Of a stretch of 64,000 bases of DNA, positions 47,695-57,639 are shown piece by piece; positions within the stretch are counted from its first letter, which is position 1, and the number at the start of each line of letters is the position of its first letter. The notes below the pieces were generated by a model, which worked only from the letters and a program-made list of their open reading frames with translations, did not search any database and had not been told where the DNA came from. Source of the DNA: Pseudomonas sp. 10S4 (GTDB lineage: Bacteria > Pseudomonadota > Gammaproteobacteria > Pseudomonadales > Pseudomonadaceae); the NCBI RefSeq assembly GCF_034344865.1, contig NZ_CP133774.1, positions 496,001 through 560,000 of the forward strand. Direction: 5' to 3'. The translations under genes were made by a program, and so were the position numbers.

Positions 47695-48639
47695 TTACTC
47701 CTCTGCCCCGGCAGCTGAATGCGAACTCATGTCCATCCCTTCCATGGTGGCCATTTCGTGCTCTTTACCTTCGTGTTCCATTGGCTTGCCCGGTTTCATG
47801 CCTTCGTACTTGTCGAGGATGATCTGGAACAGGTTTGGCGTGAACGAGGCGTAGAGCTCGACTGGGTTGTTCTGGCTTGGTTTGGAAAGGGCTTCGTATT
47901 CAGCTTTTTCCAGCTGTTTAGGTGCCTTCTTGACATCACTGACCCACGCATCGAAATCCGCCTGGGAAGTGGCGATAGCTTTGAACTTCATGCCGGTGAA
48001 ACCCGCGCCGCTGTAGTTGGCGGAGATACCGTCGTATTCAGCGTTCTGGTTGGAAATCAGGTGCAGCTTGGTCTGCATGCCCGCCATCGCGTAGATCTGG
48101 CCGCCCAGGCCCGGGATGAAGAACGAGTTCATCACGGTGTCGGAGGTGATTTTGAAATTGACTGGCGTGTTGGCCGGGAACACCAGTTTGTTAACGGTGG
48201 CGATGCCTTGTTCCGGGTAGATGAACAGCCACTTCCAGTCCATGGAGACCACTTCAATGGTGATCGGCTTGACGTCGGATTCCAGCGGCTTGTAAGGGTC
48301 CAGTGCGTGGGTCGACTTATAGGTCACGTAACCCAGGGCAATGATGATCAGGACCGGAACAGCCCACACCGCGATTTCGATCTTGGTGGAGTGCGACCAT
48401 TTAGGCGCGTACACCGCGTCCTGGTTGGAAGCGCGGTATTTCCAGGCGAACAGGAACGTCATGACGATGACCGGCACAACGACCAACAGCATCAGCAGCG
48501 TTGCGGTGATGATCAGGTTTCGCTCATCCAGGCCCACCTGGCCCTTGGGGTCGAGCAAGGTCATGTTGCAGCCTGACAGCAACAACGTGCCGATCAGCGG
48601 CAATAAGCCTAGTAGTCTGGGGTACCTGTTTTTACTCAT
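47695..48639 (-). CDS. cyoA: Cytochrome o ubiquinol oxidase subunit II
   Basis: 314 residues from ATG 48639. Lipoprotein signal with lipobox LLSGC, two helices, then a cupredoxin-like periplasmic domain ([40 protein letters not shown]) without CuA ligands, as expected for a quinol oxidase. First gene of the operon; its TAA overlaps the ribosome site of cyoB. Confidence 0.96.
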   Translation of the reverse strand: MSKNRYPRLLGLLPLIGTLLLSGCNMTLLDPKGQVGLDERNLIITATLLMLLVVVPVIVMTFLFAWKYRASNQDAVYAPKWSHSTKIEIAVWAVPVLIIIALGYVTYKSTHALDPYKPLESDVKPITIEVVSMDWKWLFIYPEQGIATVNKLVFPANTPVNFKITSDTVMNSFFIPGLGGQIYAMAGMQTKLHLISNQNAEYDGISANYSGAGFTGMKFKAIATSQADFDAWVSDVKKAPKQLEKAEYEALSKPSQNNPVELYASFTPNLFQIILDKYEGMKPGKPMEHEGKEHEMATMEGMDMSSHSAAGAEE

Positions 48640-49382
48640 CTCACGACCTCTAAAGCAGCTTGCGCAATGCAGTTGGGTTTTGATCGCCAACACTTCACCC
48701 TGCCAAGGGTTGGCATTTTCTTTGATTGAATAAGGGCTGCCCGTCGCGCGTCAGACGCTGTTCGACAAAACCTGGGCTAGCGGTGAGTTCTTATTCGAAT
48801 TCGTGGTCAAAGGCCTTGTTACAGACCAATTCCATTTGGTGCGGATAGTCGGAAAGGCACCAACACCAGGAGGTCGCATGAAGCCGTTAAGCTTCTCGAC
48901 GCCCTATTCCGCTCAGTCGAGAGCAGTGCCGGGAATTCAGTGCGGGCGATTGTAGATACGTCGCGCTGTATAAACCATGTCTCATCTCGAAATAATTTTT
49001 ATCCGTTCCAGCAACAATCATTAACGGATTTTGCAAAAGTTCAGCATGGTATCGAAATAAATTCTCAACAAAAACACCAAATTTTGTGGGGCTACCACCC
49101 ACAGTTCAGACAGCCTTCATGGCGCTTTGCCTTCCTTCGACCCTTCTAACCCCCGATTTGGCAGGGTTCTGAGGCTTCGTCGGCCCCTGTTAAAACTGCC
49201 TGTTTAAGCACAATGGGGTTTGAATGAGTGGAGGCTCCGAACCGGTCATTTCATTGCGTAGCTATGCACGAACTCCGCCTTTTGAAATGCCTTGCGACAC
49301 TCAAGCTGTGACAACATGTCGCACATGTCGCACCCCCTTCGCTGCCACACATCACAATCTGTTTACCTGAGCTCTGAAATGC
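48640..49382. other. Long non-coding region upstream of cyoA
   Basis: About 740 bases with no supported gene and an AT-rich middle (48960-49100). It must contain the cyo promoter. A tandem 9-bp repeat ACATGTCGC occurs twice at 49314-49331. I find no clear ANR/FNR box by eye. Confidence 0.5.
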
Positions 49383-49424
49383 AAAACGCCCCGGCCCTCA
49401 TTACGAGGACCGGGGCGTTTTTTG
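49383..49424 (-). terminator. Terminator after dsbB
   Basis: AAAACGCCCCGG/CCGGGGCGTTTT with inner CCTC/GAGG pairing and an A/T run each side, 15 bases beyond the dsbB stop. Confidence 0.9.
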
Positions 49425-49438
49425 TTTAGCGCGACGGG

Positions 49439-49948
49439 TTAGCGCAGCGCCTTGCGGTTACGCGAGACCAGCAACGGCACCAGCACCACCACCAGCACAA
49501 ACGACACCAGCGCCCACTGCGCCAGGGACAGGCCCAGGATCGGCGGGTACGGCGTGTCGCAGAAGCCGTCGACCTGGAAGCCCAGCGGGAAGATCTTCGC
49601 CAGCGGCAAGCCGTCGACAATCGGTTGCAGCACATCGACGCCACAGCTGACCGCCGGATAGAACTGCGTATAAACATGATGCCCGGCCGCCGCAACGCCA
49701 CCGAGCGCGGCGATCACCACCAGCACCTCGAACACCGTGAGACTGCGACGAGTGCGCATGGCGGCGCCAATAAAAGCGAAAATCGCGATCAGCAACAACG
49801 CGTAGCGCTGCAGGATGCACAGCGGGCACGGCGCCTCTTCCAGAACCACCTGCATGTACAGCGCGCCGCCGATCAATGCCAGGCAGATGATGCCCAGCAA
49901 CACCAGATAACGCCGTTCACGGCCCAATCGCATCGTTTCGTCACTCAT
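49439..49948 (-). CDS. dsbB: Disulfide bond formation protein DsbB
   Basis: 169 residues, four helices. The first redox pair is in EEAPCPLCILQRYAL and the second pair is Cys in AVSCGVD and DGFCDTPYP. Reoxidises DsbA and passes electrons to quinone. Lies between cyo and hmp; bo3 oxidase in turn reoxidises the quinol, so its neighbours fit its electron path. Confidence 0.96.
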   Translation of the reverse strand: MSDETMRLGRERRYLVLLGIICLALIGGALYMQVVLEEAPCPLCILQRYALLLIAIFAFIGAAMRTRRSLTVFEVLVVIAALGGVAAAGHHVYTQFYPAVSCGVDVLQPIVDGLPLAKIFPLGFQVDGFCDTPYPPILGLSLAQWALVSFVLVVVLVPLLVSRNRKALR

Positions 49949-50138
49949 CGCGTTTCCCTTCTAAATATCGATTGCCGGAAGTCTACACGCAGACCGTGAC
50001 TGTTGAGAGCCAGGTGCGCGCCGGTAGATGTCGGGGAATAGACGATAGACCGGTTAAGAAGGGATTAACTTTTGAGCGTTTTCCAGAATTTAGACCGAGG
50101 TGTGGCCATTCGCGAGCAAGCGACTCGGTCTCCGACTG

Positions 50139-51320
50139 TTACTCCAAAGCAGAAGCCGGCCCAAAGAATTCATAACGACTCTGCTTCTCCGGCACACCCA
50201 GCGCTTTCAAATGACGCTTGATCACCGCCATAAAGCCTTTCGGCCCCAAGAAGTAAGCATCCAGATCCCGCTGCTGCGGCAACCACGCCCCCAACTGCTC
50301 CTGACTCAACAGCCCGACCTTGTCCGCCACCGGGCTCACGCCATCGTCTTCGGCGTAGCAATAGAAGCGCTTGAGCTGCGGATGACGCGCCGCCAAACCA
50401 TCGATCCAGTCACGGAACGCATGAACACTTCCATTACGCGCACAGTGAATAAAGTGCACCGGCCGCTCGGTCGCCAGCGCCGCTTCAAGCATCGCCAACG
50501 TCGGAGTGATGCCGACGCCGCCGCTGATCAGCACCAGTGGTTTGTCGCTGGCGGTCAGGGTGAACTCGCCCGAGGGCGGGAACAGCTGAATGCTCGCGCC
50601 CACATGCAGTTGATCATGCAAATGATTGGAGGCGCGGCCGCCAGCTTCGCGTTTGACGCTGATGCGGTACTGGCCGTTGTCCGACAGGGAGGACAACGAG
50701 TAATTACGGCGAATCTCTTCGCCATCGAGGATCAGCTTCATGCCGATGTACTGACCCGGCTCGGCGGCGAGGATCGGGCCTTTGTCGGCGGGCTCGAAGT
50801 AGAACGAGATGATTTCCGCGCTTTCCTCGACCTTGGCCGCGACGATGAACTCCCGCGCCCCGCGCCAGCCGCCCGGCGCCTGTTCCTTCTGGTCGTAGAT
50901 GCTGGTTTCGGCACCGATCAGAATGTCGGCCAATTGGTTGTAGGCAGCACCCCACGCCGCGATGACTTCAGGGGTGGCGATTTCATCACCCAGCACTTCG
51001 GCAATCGCGCGCAGCAGGCACGCGCCGACAATCGGGTAATGCTCCGGAAGAATTTGCAGGGCCACGTGTTTGTTGATGATCTTCGCCACCAAGTCACCCA
51101 ACTGGTCGAGCTGATCGATGTGCCGCGCGTACATCAGCACGCCGTTGGCCAACGCACGAGGCTGGTCACCGCTGGCCTGGTGGGCCTGGTTAAACAGTGG
51201 GCGGACTTCCGGGTATTCGGAGAGCATCATGCGGTAGAAGTGAGTGATCAGCGCTTCACCACCGCTTTCCAGCAGCGGCACGGTGGATTTGACGATGGCA
51301 CGGTCTTGAACGCTAAGCAT
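50139..51320 (-). CDS. hmp: Flavohemoprotein Hmp (nitric oxide dioxygenase)
   Basis: 393 residues: globin domain 1-140 with proximal-His region GVLMYARHIDQLDQLG, FAD domain with RNYSLSS and GQYIGMKL, and NAD domain with ISGGVGITPTLAMLEAAL. Converts NO plus O2 to nitrate in the cytoplasm. Divergent from norR with a 147-base promoter region containing paired NorR-type sites and a possible sigma-54 promoter, so NO induction is expected. Confidence 0.96.
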   Translation of the reverse strand: MLSVQDRAIVKSTVPLLESGGEALITHFYRMMLSEYPEVRPLFNQAHQASGDQPRALANGVLMYARHIDQLDQLGDLVAKIINKHVALQILPEHYPIVGACLLRAIAEVLGDEIATPEVIAAWGAAYNQLADILIGAETSIYDQKEQAPGGWRGAREFIVAAKVEESAEIISFYFEPADKGPILAAEPGQYIGMKLILDGEEIRRNYSLSSLSDNGQYRISVKREAGGRASNHLHDQLHVGASIQLFPPSGEFTLTASDKPLVLISGGVGITPTLAMLEAALATERPVHFIHCARNGSVHAFRDWIDGLAARHPQLKRFYCYAEDDGVSPVADKVGLLSQEQLGAWLPQQRDLDAYFLGPKGFMAVIKRHLKALGVPEKQSRYEFFGPASALE

Positions 51321-51360
51321 AAGGGCGACTCCTGAGCTTTATGTGAATACCCTTTACTTA

Positions 51361-51376
51361 TCAGTTTCCATGCCAA
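51361..51376 (-). promoter_or_regulatory. Possible sigma-54 promoter for hmp
   Basis: Minus-strand TTGGCATGGAAACTGA matches the -24 element (TGGCA) with correct spacing, but the -12 position reads CTGA rather than TTGC, so the match is imperfect. Supported by context: NorR-type regulators activate sigma-54 promoters. Confidence 0.45.
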
Positions 51377-51416
51377 GAATTAAAACTTTATAAATCAATA
51401 ACTTGTATTCGCCATA

Positions 51417-51453
51417 GTCATATCGACACGCAGTGCTTTATAGTCATATCGAC
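51417..51453. promoter_or_regulatory. Two NorR/FhpR-type binding sites
   Basis: The 11-mer GTCATATCGAC occurs at 51417-51427 and again at 51443-51453, 26 bases apart. Each fits the NorR consensus GT-N7-AC. They sit between the divergent hmp and norR genes, close to the norR start, so they could both activate hmp and repress norR. Confidence 0.75.
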
Positions 51454-51467
51454 TACATGGAGTCACT

Positions 51468-53018
51468 ATGACTGCAAAATCCCTGCTCACTGCCCTGCTC
51501 CCGCTGGTCTCCGACCTGTCCCGCGAATTGCCTGAAGGCGAGCGCTATCGGCGCCTGCTCGAAGCCATGCGCGCCCTGCTGCCCTGCGATGCCGCTGCCC
51601 TGCTGCGTCTCGACGGCGAATGGCTGGTGCCGCTGGCCGTGGACGGCTTGAGCACCGATACCTTGGGCCGGCGCTTCAAAATCAGCGAACACCCGCGTTT
51701 CGAGGCGCTGCTCAGCAGCCCCGGGCCGACCCGCTTCGCCGCCGACAGCGACCTGCCCGACCCTTACGACGGTTTGGTCGATGGCCTCGACGAGCATCTG
51801 GAAGTCCATGATTGCATGGGCTGCCCGCTGTTTATCGATGAGCGCCCGTGGGGCCTGTTGACCCTCGATGCGCTAGACCCGGAGCGCTTCGAGCCGATCG
51901 AACTGGACGCCCTGGAAGCCTTCGCCAGCCTCGCCGCCGCGACCGTCAACGCCGCCGAGCGCATCGAACGGCTGGCCACTCGCGTCGAAGACGAACATCA
52001 GCGCGCCGAGATCTACCGTCAGGCCAGCGGCCAGCAGAACCGCGAGATGATCGGCCAGAGCAAGGCTCACAAACGCCTGGTGGAAGAAATCAACCTGGTG
52101 GGCGGCAGCGACCTGACCGTGCTGATCACTGGGGAAACCGGGGTCGGCAAAGAGCTGGTAGCCCAGGCAATTCACGCCGCTTCGCCACGCGCCGACAAAC
52201 CGATCATCAGCCTCAACTGCGCCGCCCTGCCGGACACCTTGGTCGAGAGCGAGCTGTTCGGTCATGTGCGCGGCGCGTTCACCGGGGCGATGAACGACCG
52301 GCGCGGCAAGTTCGAACTGGCCAATGGCGGCACGTTGTTCCTCGATGAAGTGGGTGAACTGTCCCTGACCGTGCAGGCCAAGCTGCTGCGGGTGCTGCAA
52401 AGCGGTCAACTGCAACGATTGGGCTCGGATAAAGAGCATCAGGTCGACGTGCGGCTGATCGCGGCGACCAACCGCGACCTCGCCGAAGAAGTACGCAGCG
52501 GCCGCTACCGCGCCGACTTCTATCATCGCCTCAGCGTGTATCCGCTACTGGTGCCGGCGCTGCGGGATCGCGGGCGCGATGTGTTGCTGCTCAGTGGCTT
52601 CTTCCTCGAACAGAACCGCTCGCGCATGGGCCTCAACAGCCTGCGCCTGAGCAGCGATGCCCAAGCGGCGCTGCTTGCGTATCAGTGGCCGGGGAACGTG
52701 CGGGAACTGGAGCACTTGATTGGCCGCAGTGCCTTGAAGGCGCTGGGCAACTGCAAGGAACGGCCGAAGATTCTCAGTTTGAGCGCGGCGGACCTGGACT
52801 TGCCCCATGGCAGCGTTGAGGTGCCAGCCGAGCAACCGGCCGTCAGCCCTGTGGCTTTGGTCGCGGGTGACTTGCGGGCGGCGACCGAGGAGTATCAGCG
52901 TCAACTGATCAACGCCTGTCTGGAACGCCACCATAACAATTGGGCGAGTGCGGCCCGTGAGCTAGGCTTGGATCGGGCGAACCTTGGGCGGATGGCCAAA
53001 AGATTGGGAATGAAATAG
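51468..53018 (+). CDS. norR: NO-responsive sigma-54 activator NorR (FhpR)
   Basis: 516 residues: N-terminal GAF domain (about 1-175) with the iron-site region [18 protein letters not shown]+ domain with Walker A GETGVGKE, the sigma-54-contact loop GAFTGA and FLDEVGELS (Walker B), and a C-terminal Fis-type HTH ([20 protein letters not shown]). Activates hmp when NO binds the GAF iron. ATG 51468 follows GGAG. Confidence 0.94.
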   Translation: MTAKSLLTALLPLVSDLSRELPEGERYRRLLEAMRALLPCDAAALLRLDGEWLVPLAVDGLSTDTLGRRFKISEHPRFEALLSSPGPTRFAADSDLPDPYDGLVDGLDEHLEVHDCMGCPLFIDERPWGLLTLDALDPERFEPIELDALEAFASLAAATVNAAERIERLATRVEDEHQRAEIYRQASGQQNREMIGQSKAHKRLVEEINLVGGSDLTVLITGETGVGKELVAQAIHAASPRADKPIISLNCAALPDTLVESELFGHVRGAFTGAMNDRRGKFELANGGTLFLDEVGELSLTVQAKLLRVLQSGQLQRLGSDKEHQVDVRLIAATNRDLAEEVRSGRYRADFYHRLSVYPLLVPALRDRGRDVLLLSGFFLEQNRSRMGLNSLRLSSDAQAALLAYQWPGNVRELEHLIGRSALKALGNCKERPKILSLSAADLDLPHGSVEVPAEQPAVSPVALVAGDLRAATEEYQRQLINACLERHHNNWASAARELGLDRANLGRMAKRLGMK

Positions 53019-53042
53019 TCGCCCAAGAAGAAAACAGTAATC

Positions 53043-53183
53043 TGTGTGGCGAGGGAGCTTGCTCCCGCTGGAGTGCGAAGCGCTCCCAAATCAGGCGACG
53101 CGTTGTATCAGGCAATCCGCATTTGCAGGTTTTGCGACTGCTGCGCAGCCGAGCGGGAGCAAGCTCCCTCGCCACAGGGGTTC
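53043..53183. repeat. 141-nt interspersed repeat with inverted ends, copy 2
   Basis: TGTGGCGAGGGAGCTTGCTC at one end and its inverse GAGCAAGCTCCCTCGCCACA at the other, with internal GGAGTGCGAAGCGCTCCC and CGACTGCTGCGCAGCCGA shared with 43476-43620. Occupies most of the norR-cheV gap. Confidence 0.82.
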
Positions 53184-53303
53184 ACCACTGGGCCGGGAAT
53201 GGCTATTTAGCCTAAAGCCTGCCCCCATCAAGTCGATAACCCGGCATCAATAGCTTTTGGCGACGTTCCACTCGCCCATCACCTTTCTCCAAAGAAGGTT
53301 TTT

Positions 53304-54206
53304 ATGTCCTCCACCAAAGCCCGCGCAGATTCACTTTCGCTTCTTCTGTTTACCTTGCGCAGCGGCAAGCTGATGGCGATCAACCTGCTGAAAGTCAGTG
53401 AAATCATCCCCTGCCCGCCGCTGACCAAGCTGCCGGAGTCGCACCCTCACGTCAAAGGCATCGCCACCCTGCGCGGCGCGTCGTTGTCGGTGATCGACCT
53501 GAGCCGCGCCATTGGCGAACGGCCGCTGGAAGATCCGAACGGCGGCTGCCTGATCGTCACCGACGTCAGCCGCTCCAAGCAGGGCCTGCACGTTCAAGCG
53601 GTGAGCAAGATCGTTCACTGCCTGACCACCGACATCCGCCCGCCGCCCTTCGGCTCTGGCGGCGTGCGTTCGTACATCACCGGCGTGACCTCGGTCGACG
53701 GCGTGCTGGTGCAAGTACTGGACATCGAAAAAGTCATCCACGGCATCGCCCCGGCGCAGATCGAAACGGCGCCGACCGAACTGAGTATGGAAGATGCTGA
53801 AGTCCTCGGTAACGCGCGGATTCTGGTGGTCGATGACAGCCAGGTCGCGTTGCAACAATCGGTGCACACCCTGCGCAACCTCGGCCTGCAATGCCACACC
53901 GCCCGCAGCGCCAAGGAAGCCATCGATTGCCTGTTGGACCTGCAAGGCACTGCCCAGCAGATCAACCTGATCGTCTCGGACATCGAAATGTCGGAGATGG
54001 ACGGCTACGCCTTCACCCGCACCCTGCGCGAAACCCCGGACTTCTCGCACCTCTACGTGCTGCTGCACACCTCGCTGGACAGCGCGATGAACAGCGAAAA
54101 AGCGCGCTTGGCCGGCGCCAACGCGGTACTGACCAAGTTCTCCTCGCCAGAACTGACCAGGTGCCTGATCGAAGCCGCCAAGGCTGTCGCCGAGCAAGGT
54201 CACTGA
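53304..54206 (+). CDS. cheV: Chemotaxis coupling protein CheV
   Basis: 300 residues: CheW-like domain about 12-155 (GKLMAINLLKVSEIIPCPPL, HVKGIATLRGASLSVIDLSR) then a receiver domain about 170-297 with phosphoacceptor Asp in LIVSDIEMSEMDGYAF. Couples chemoreceptors to CheA with phosphorylation-dependent adaptation. Stands apart from the main che cluster, as is common for Pseudomonas cheV paralogues. Confidence 0.93.
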   Translation: MSSTKARADSLSLLLFTLRSGKLMAINLLKVSEIIPCPPLTKLPESHPHVKGIATLRGASLSVIDLSRAIGERPLEDPNGGCLIVTDVSRSKQGLHVQAVSKIVHCLTTDIRPPPFGSGGVRSYITGVTSVDGVLVQVLDIEKVIHGIAPAQIETAPTELSMEDAEVLGNARILVVDDSQVALQQSVHTLRNLGLQCHTARSAKEAIDCLLDLQGTAQQINLIVSDIEMSEMDGYAFTRTLRETPDFSHLYVLLHTSLDSAMNSEKARLAGANAVLTKFSSPELTRCLIEAAKAVAEQGH

Positions 54207-54208
54207 GT

Positions 54209-54691
54209 GTGGCCGAGGACTTTTGCTTCTTGATGCGGCGCAACCTCGCTGAGGCTGTGCCCGACATCGCCTGGCCAACCGGCATTGAACTGCGCCAATA
54301 CCGCCCCGAACTCGCTGAAGCCGTGCATCAACTGATGGAACTTGGCTATCGCGAAGGTGGCGGTCGCGTGCCGGCGCTGGACGTCTGGCAGCAGCGTTTT
54401 GAAACCGATCCTGAATACGATCCGAGCCTGTGCTTCATCGCGCTGGACGCCGAGGGCATCGTCGGCGTTTGCCAGTGCTGGACCAGCGCCTACATCAAGA
54501 GCCTGGTGGTGCATCCACGGGTTCAGGGTCTTGGGCTGGGTCGTGCTTTGCTGCTACATGCTTTCAAAACGTTTCAGCAACGCCGCGAGGGGTTTGTTGA
54601 TCTGAAGGTGCTGGAAGACAACCTTCGGGCGCAGGGATTGTATGAAAGTGCCGGGATGCGGGTGGTTCGCCGGGAACCCGTTCCGGCCTAA
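54209..54691 (+). CDS. GNAT-family N-acetyltransferase
   Basis: 160 residues if it starts at GTG 54209, two bases after the cheV stop; ATG 54233 is an alternative. The acetyl-CoA site is LVVHPRVQGLGLGRALLLHA, with VLEDNLRAQGLYESAGMRVV at the end. Probably co-transcribed with cheV. Substrate unknown. Confidence 0.82.
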   Translation: MAEDFCFLMRRNLAEAVPDIAWPTGIELRQYRPELAEAVHQLMELGYREGGGRVPALDVWQQRFETDPEYDPSLCFIALDAEGIVGVCQCWTSAYIKSLVVHPRVQGLGLGRALLLHAFKTFQQRREGFVDLKVLEDNLRAQGLYESAGMRVVRREPVPA

Positions 54692-54697
54692 CACCGC

Positions 54698-54765
54698 TTT
54701 CGCGAGCAAGCCCGCTCCCACATTGGAATGCATTCCCCCTGTGGGAGTGGGCTTGCTCGCGAAGA
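54698..54765. repeat. REPIN
   Basis: Inverted REP arms (TTCGCGAGCAAGCCCGCTCC and GGGAGTGGGCTTGCTCGCGA) separated by about 25 bases. Confidence 0.88.
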
Positions 54766-54839
54766 GGCCCGCACAAACACCACACAACCATCAGGCATAC
54801 TCCAACCTTGGCCAAATCACGCCCAAGGACGCCCAAATA

Positions 54840-55166
54840 ATGAAAACCACCACCCTGCTCTTACTCTCCCTCACCGCCCTCACCACCCAAGCTCACGCCG
54901 CCAGCCCCGACGCCTGGGCCGCTTACGACAAAGCCGTCCTCGCCACTTGCACCAAGGCCAGCGGCCTGAAGGACGCCAAACCCGTCGGCACCGCCGCGCA
55001 ATTCGACGACCGGGTTGGCTACACCGCGCTCCTGTTGCAAGGCCAATACCCGCAAAAGCACATGAAGGGCCAACAAGGCACCGAGCTATGCCTCTACAAC
55101 AAGGCAACCAAAACCGCCTACGTCACCGAATGGGACTCCATCCGCCCGACCGCCAAGAAGCCGTGA
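54840..55166 (+). CDS. Hypothetical exported small protein
   Basis: 108 residues from ATG 54840 with a clear signal peptide (MKTTTLLLLSLTALTTQAHA, cut before ASPDAW). The mature domain of about 88 residues has two cysteines (TCTKA, ELCLYN) that could form a disulfide, plus TAYVTEWDSI near the end. No family recognised. Confidence 0.72.
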   Translation: MKTTTLLLLSLTALTTQAHAASPDAWAAYDKAVLATCTKASGLKDAKPVGTAAQFDDRVGYTALLLQGQYPQKHMKGQQGTELCLYNKATKTAYVTEWDSIRPTAKKP

Positions 55167-55249
55167 GTGGCGCATAACTTGCTTCGAGACACGCCTTGGC
55201 GATGGCTTTCTGTCGCCATTTGATGACCTTACCGGCGATCGATCGAACA

Positions 55250-55999
55250 ATGAACACGACGTTTTCCTGCGTAGGTTGCGGCAAATGCTGCAACGACCAC
55301 CATGTCCCCCTGACCCTGACGGAAGCCCGCATGTGGGCTGACGATGGCGGCCAGGTGATCGTGTTGGTGGAAGGCTTTCTGGGCAATGGCCTGGGCCTGC
55401 CTCTCTTGCAGCGAGAACACGCCGAACGTCGTTCGGTGCTGGTTCGCAGCGGGGCAACCGAGGCGTACGTCGCGATCACCTTCGCGGCCTACAACGTCGG
55501 CCGCTGCCGGAATCTTGACGAAGAGAATCTCTGCCGCATCTATGAGCGCCGGCCGCTGGTGTGCCGCATCTACCCAATGGAAATCAATCCGCACATCCCG
55601 CTGAACCCGGCAGTGAAGGAATGCCCGCCCGAGTCCTGGGAACAAGGGCCGGACCTGATTGTGGGTGGCGAGTTGGTGGATCAGGAGTTGAAGACGCTGA
55701 TCCAGAACTCACGCCAGGCGGATCGCGATGATGTTCAGACCAAGGATGCGATTTGCGGGTTGTTGGGGATTCGCACGACAGCGCTGAAGGGCGATGGGTT
55801 TACCGCTTATTTGCCGGAGATGGGGGCTTTTGCTTCGGTCATTGATCAAGTCGTGGCGCAACCGTTGGAAGCTGCGAGCAGTGAATGGCTGTTTCACGTC
55901 TCCGGCGAGGACATTGCCGGGCAAGTGCTGGCGGCTGGGGGTGAAGTGACGACTGAGGCGCCGGTTAACTATGCGTTTATCTCGTTGCGGGCCGCCTGA
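55250..55999 (+). CDS. YkgJ-family cysteine-cluster protein
   Basis: 249 residues from ATG 55250 (MNTTFSCVGCGKCCNDHHVP). The N-terminal CxxCxxCC cluster, later GRCRNLDEENLCRIYERRPL and VCRIYP, are the Zn/Fe-type cluster pattern of the YkgJ (CxxCxxCC) family. Function of the family is unclear. Third-position composition shifts towards G/T in the last third. Confidence 0.88.
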   Translation: MNTTFSCVGCGKCCNDHHVPLTLTEARMWADDGGQVIVLVEGFLGNGLGLPLLQREHAERRSVLVRSGATEAYVAITFAAYNVGRCRNLDEENLCRIYERRPLVCRIYPMEINPHIPLNPAVKECPPESWEQGPDLIVGGELVDQELKTLIQNSRQADRDDVQTKDAICGLLGIRTTALKGDGFTAYLPEMGAFASVIDQVVAQPLEAASSEWLFHVSGEDIAGQVLAAGGEVTTEAPVNYAFISLRAA

Positions 56000-56361
56000 T
56001 CCCAGGCATGTGGCGCCTGTAATGGCCCCATCGCGAGCAAGCTCGCTCCCACATTTGATCTGTGTCGTGCACAAATCCCCTGTGGGAGCGAGCTTGCTCG
56101 CGATGGCGGCAGACCAGCCACTCCGACCACTACGAAGTTGCGCGTAGGCTTTTTCCGCAGCCTCTACCTGCCGGGCATTCGGCTTGGTGCGAACCGACTG
56201 ATACTCCACGGCGCGGCCCGTTACCAGGAGGTTGATCTTCATGGATAGCGCGCTCGTTTTATTGGGAAGAGTCGGCAGGGCTGCTGACTCTAAACGCGCT
56301 GAAACCACAAACACTGATCTGGCTCAGTCTCCCGGCATTTAGCCATCACTCCTGACGTGAA
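56000..56361. other. Intergenic region with REPIN and a doubtful small frame
   Basis: Contains a REPIN at 56029-56106. On the minus strand from 56242 a frame starts MKINLLVTGRAVEYQSVRTK and runs into the REPIN; it has no good ribosome site, so it may be the remnant of a small gene cut by repeat insertion. Confidence 0.45.
56029..56106. repeat. REPIN
   Basis: Arms ATCGCGAGCAAGCTCGCTCC and GGAGCGAGCTTGCTCGCGAT in inverted orientation around a central spacer. Confidence 0.9.
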
Positions 56362-57503
56362 TCAGCGAGCAGCCACCGCCAGGCATTCAACCTCGACCCG
56401 CGCGTCCAGCACCAACGCCTTGGCGACGAATGTGGTGCGAGCCGGCAAACGATCCGCCGGGAAGGCGCGCTTGTACACCTCATTCATCGCGCTGAAATCC
56501 TTGATGTCGGCAAGGATGACCGTGCATTTGGACACATGGGCCAGGGACGAACCACTGCGTTGCAATGCGGTACGCAGGTTCGCCATGGTCTGGGTCATCT
56601 GTGGGCCGATACCGCCCTTGACCAGTTCACCGTCAACCCCAAGACCAAGGACACCGGACAGATAAATGGTCTCGCCAAATTGCACCGCATCGGAAAATGG
56701 CAGGCCTTCGTCGTTAGGAAAATAGATTGGAGCGTTGACGGCTACGGGTGGCAAGTAGCGCTGAGTAATCAACGCGTACTGCCCGTTCTGCTTCAGACGC
56801 TCCAATGCGGCGTTCAGGTTGTCGCGTAGCGCGGTGTCACTTTTGCGCACAGCCATGGCCACGCCACTGCCCAGCATCGGGTCATCGAGGGCCGGCCCGG
56901 CAAAGGAGAAATCGCGGCCATGGGGATGGTTCAACAGTGCATGGCTGATTTCAATGGCGTCTTGCACAGTGGCGTCGATTTCCCCCGCCTGCAGGCTGGC
57001 AATCAACTGATTGTTGAATTTGAAACTGCGAACCTCCACACCTGCCGTCGCCCAGCGGGCCTTGGCGAATGCCTCGCGACTGGTGCCCTCGAGCACGCCG
57101 ATGCGCTTGCCCTTGAGCGACTCCGCCGTCGGGCGCAGATCCGAACCCTCACGCGCCACCAAACGGCTGCTTAGGGGTAAAGGTTGTCGGTGAAGTCGAT
57201 CCGCTCACGACGCGCCGGCGTGGCAGTCATCGGCATGATCACGTCGAAACGCTTGGCCTCAAGGGCTTCGATATTGGTGGCGTAATCCTGATCGACCCAG
57301 ACACAGCTGGACTTGAGTTCCGCACACAGCGCATTGCCCAGTTCGATGTTCAACCCGACCAGTTCGCCTTTGTCGTTACGGCTTTCGAACGGCGGGACCA
57401 GGGCTTCGACCCCGAAGCGGATCTGTGGATCGGCCGCAGACGACACACAACCGGTGGTCAGGACCGCCAGCGACAATACAGAGAGGATTTTTAGCAGAGG
57501 CAT
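56362..57503 (-). pseudogene. Amino-acid-type solute-binding lipoprotein fused to a RidA domain, frame broken by one base
   Basis: Start ATG 57503 (MPLLKILSVLSLAVLTTGCV; lipobox TTGC). Solute-binding family 3 domain: FGVEALVPPFESRNDKGELV, FDVIMPMTATPARRERIDFT, then GKRIGVLEGTSREAFAKARW. From about residue 265 a full RidA domain follows (AVQFGETIYLSGVLGLGVDG, LPARTTFVAKALVLDARVEV). The frame breaks at the GGGG run 57174-57177 (CCCC on the coding strand) and one added base rejoins DNLYP to LSSRLVAREG. The fusion itself does not lie at the break, so it is real. It would place a RidA domain in the periplasm. Confidence 0.85.
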
Positions 57504-57639
57504 TTCGGTGGCCTTCATCGAATATTCACGGAAGTGAATCTTCGACGAGTGACCACCGACTTTCCCAGAGGACGAATCGCTCATCCTTGTGGGAACAGTC
57601 TCGATATTAGAAAGGCTTTTTTCTAACAAGCGCTGACGG

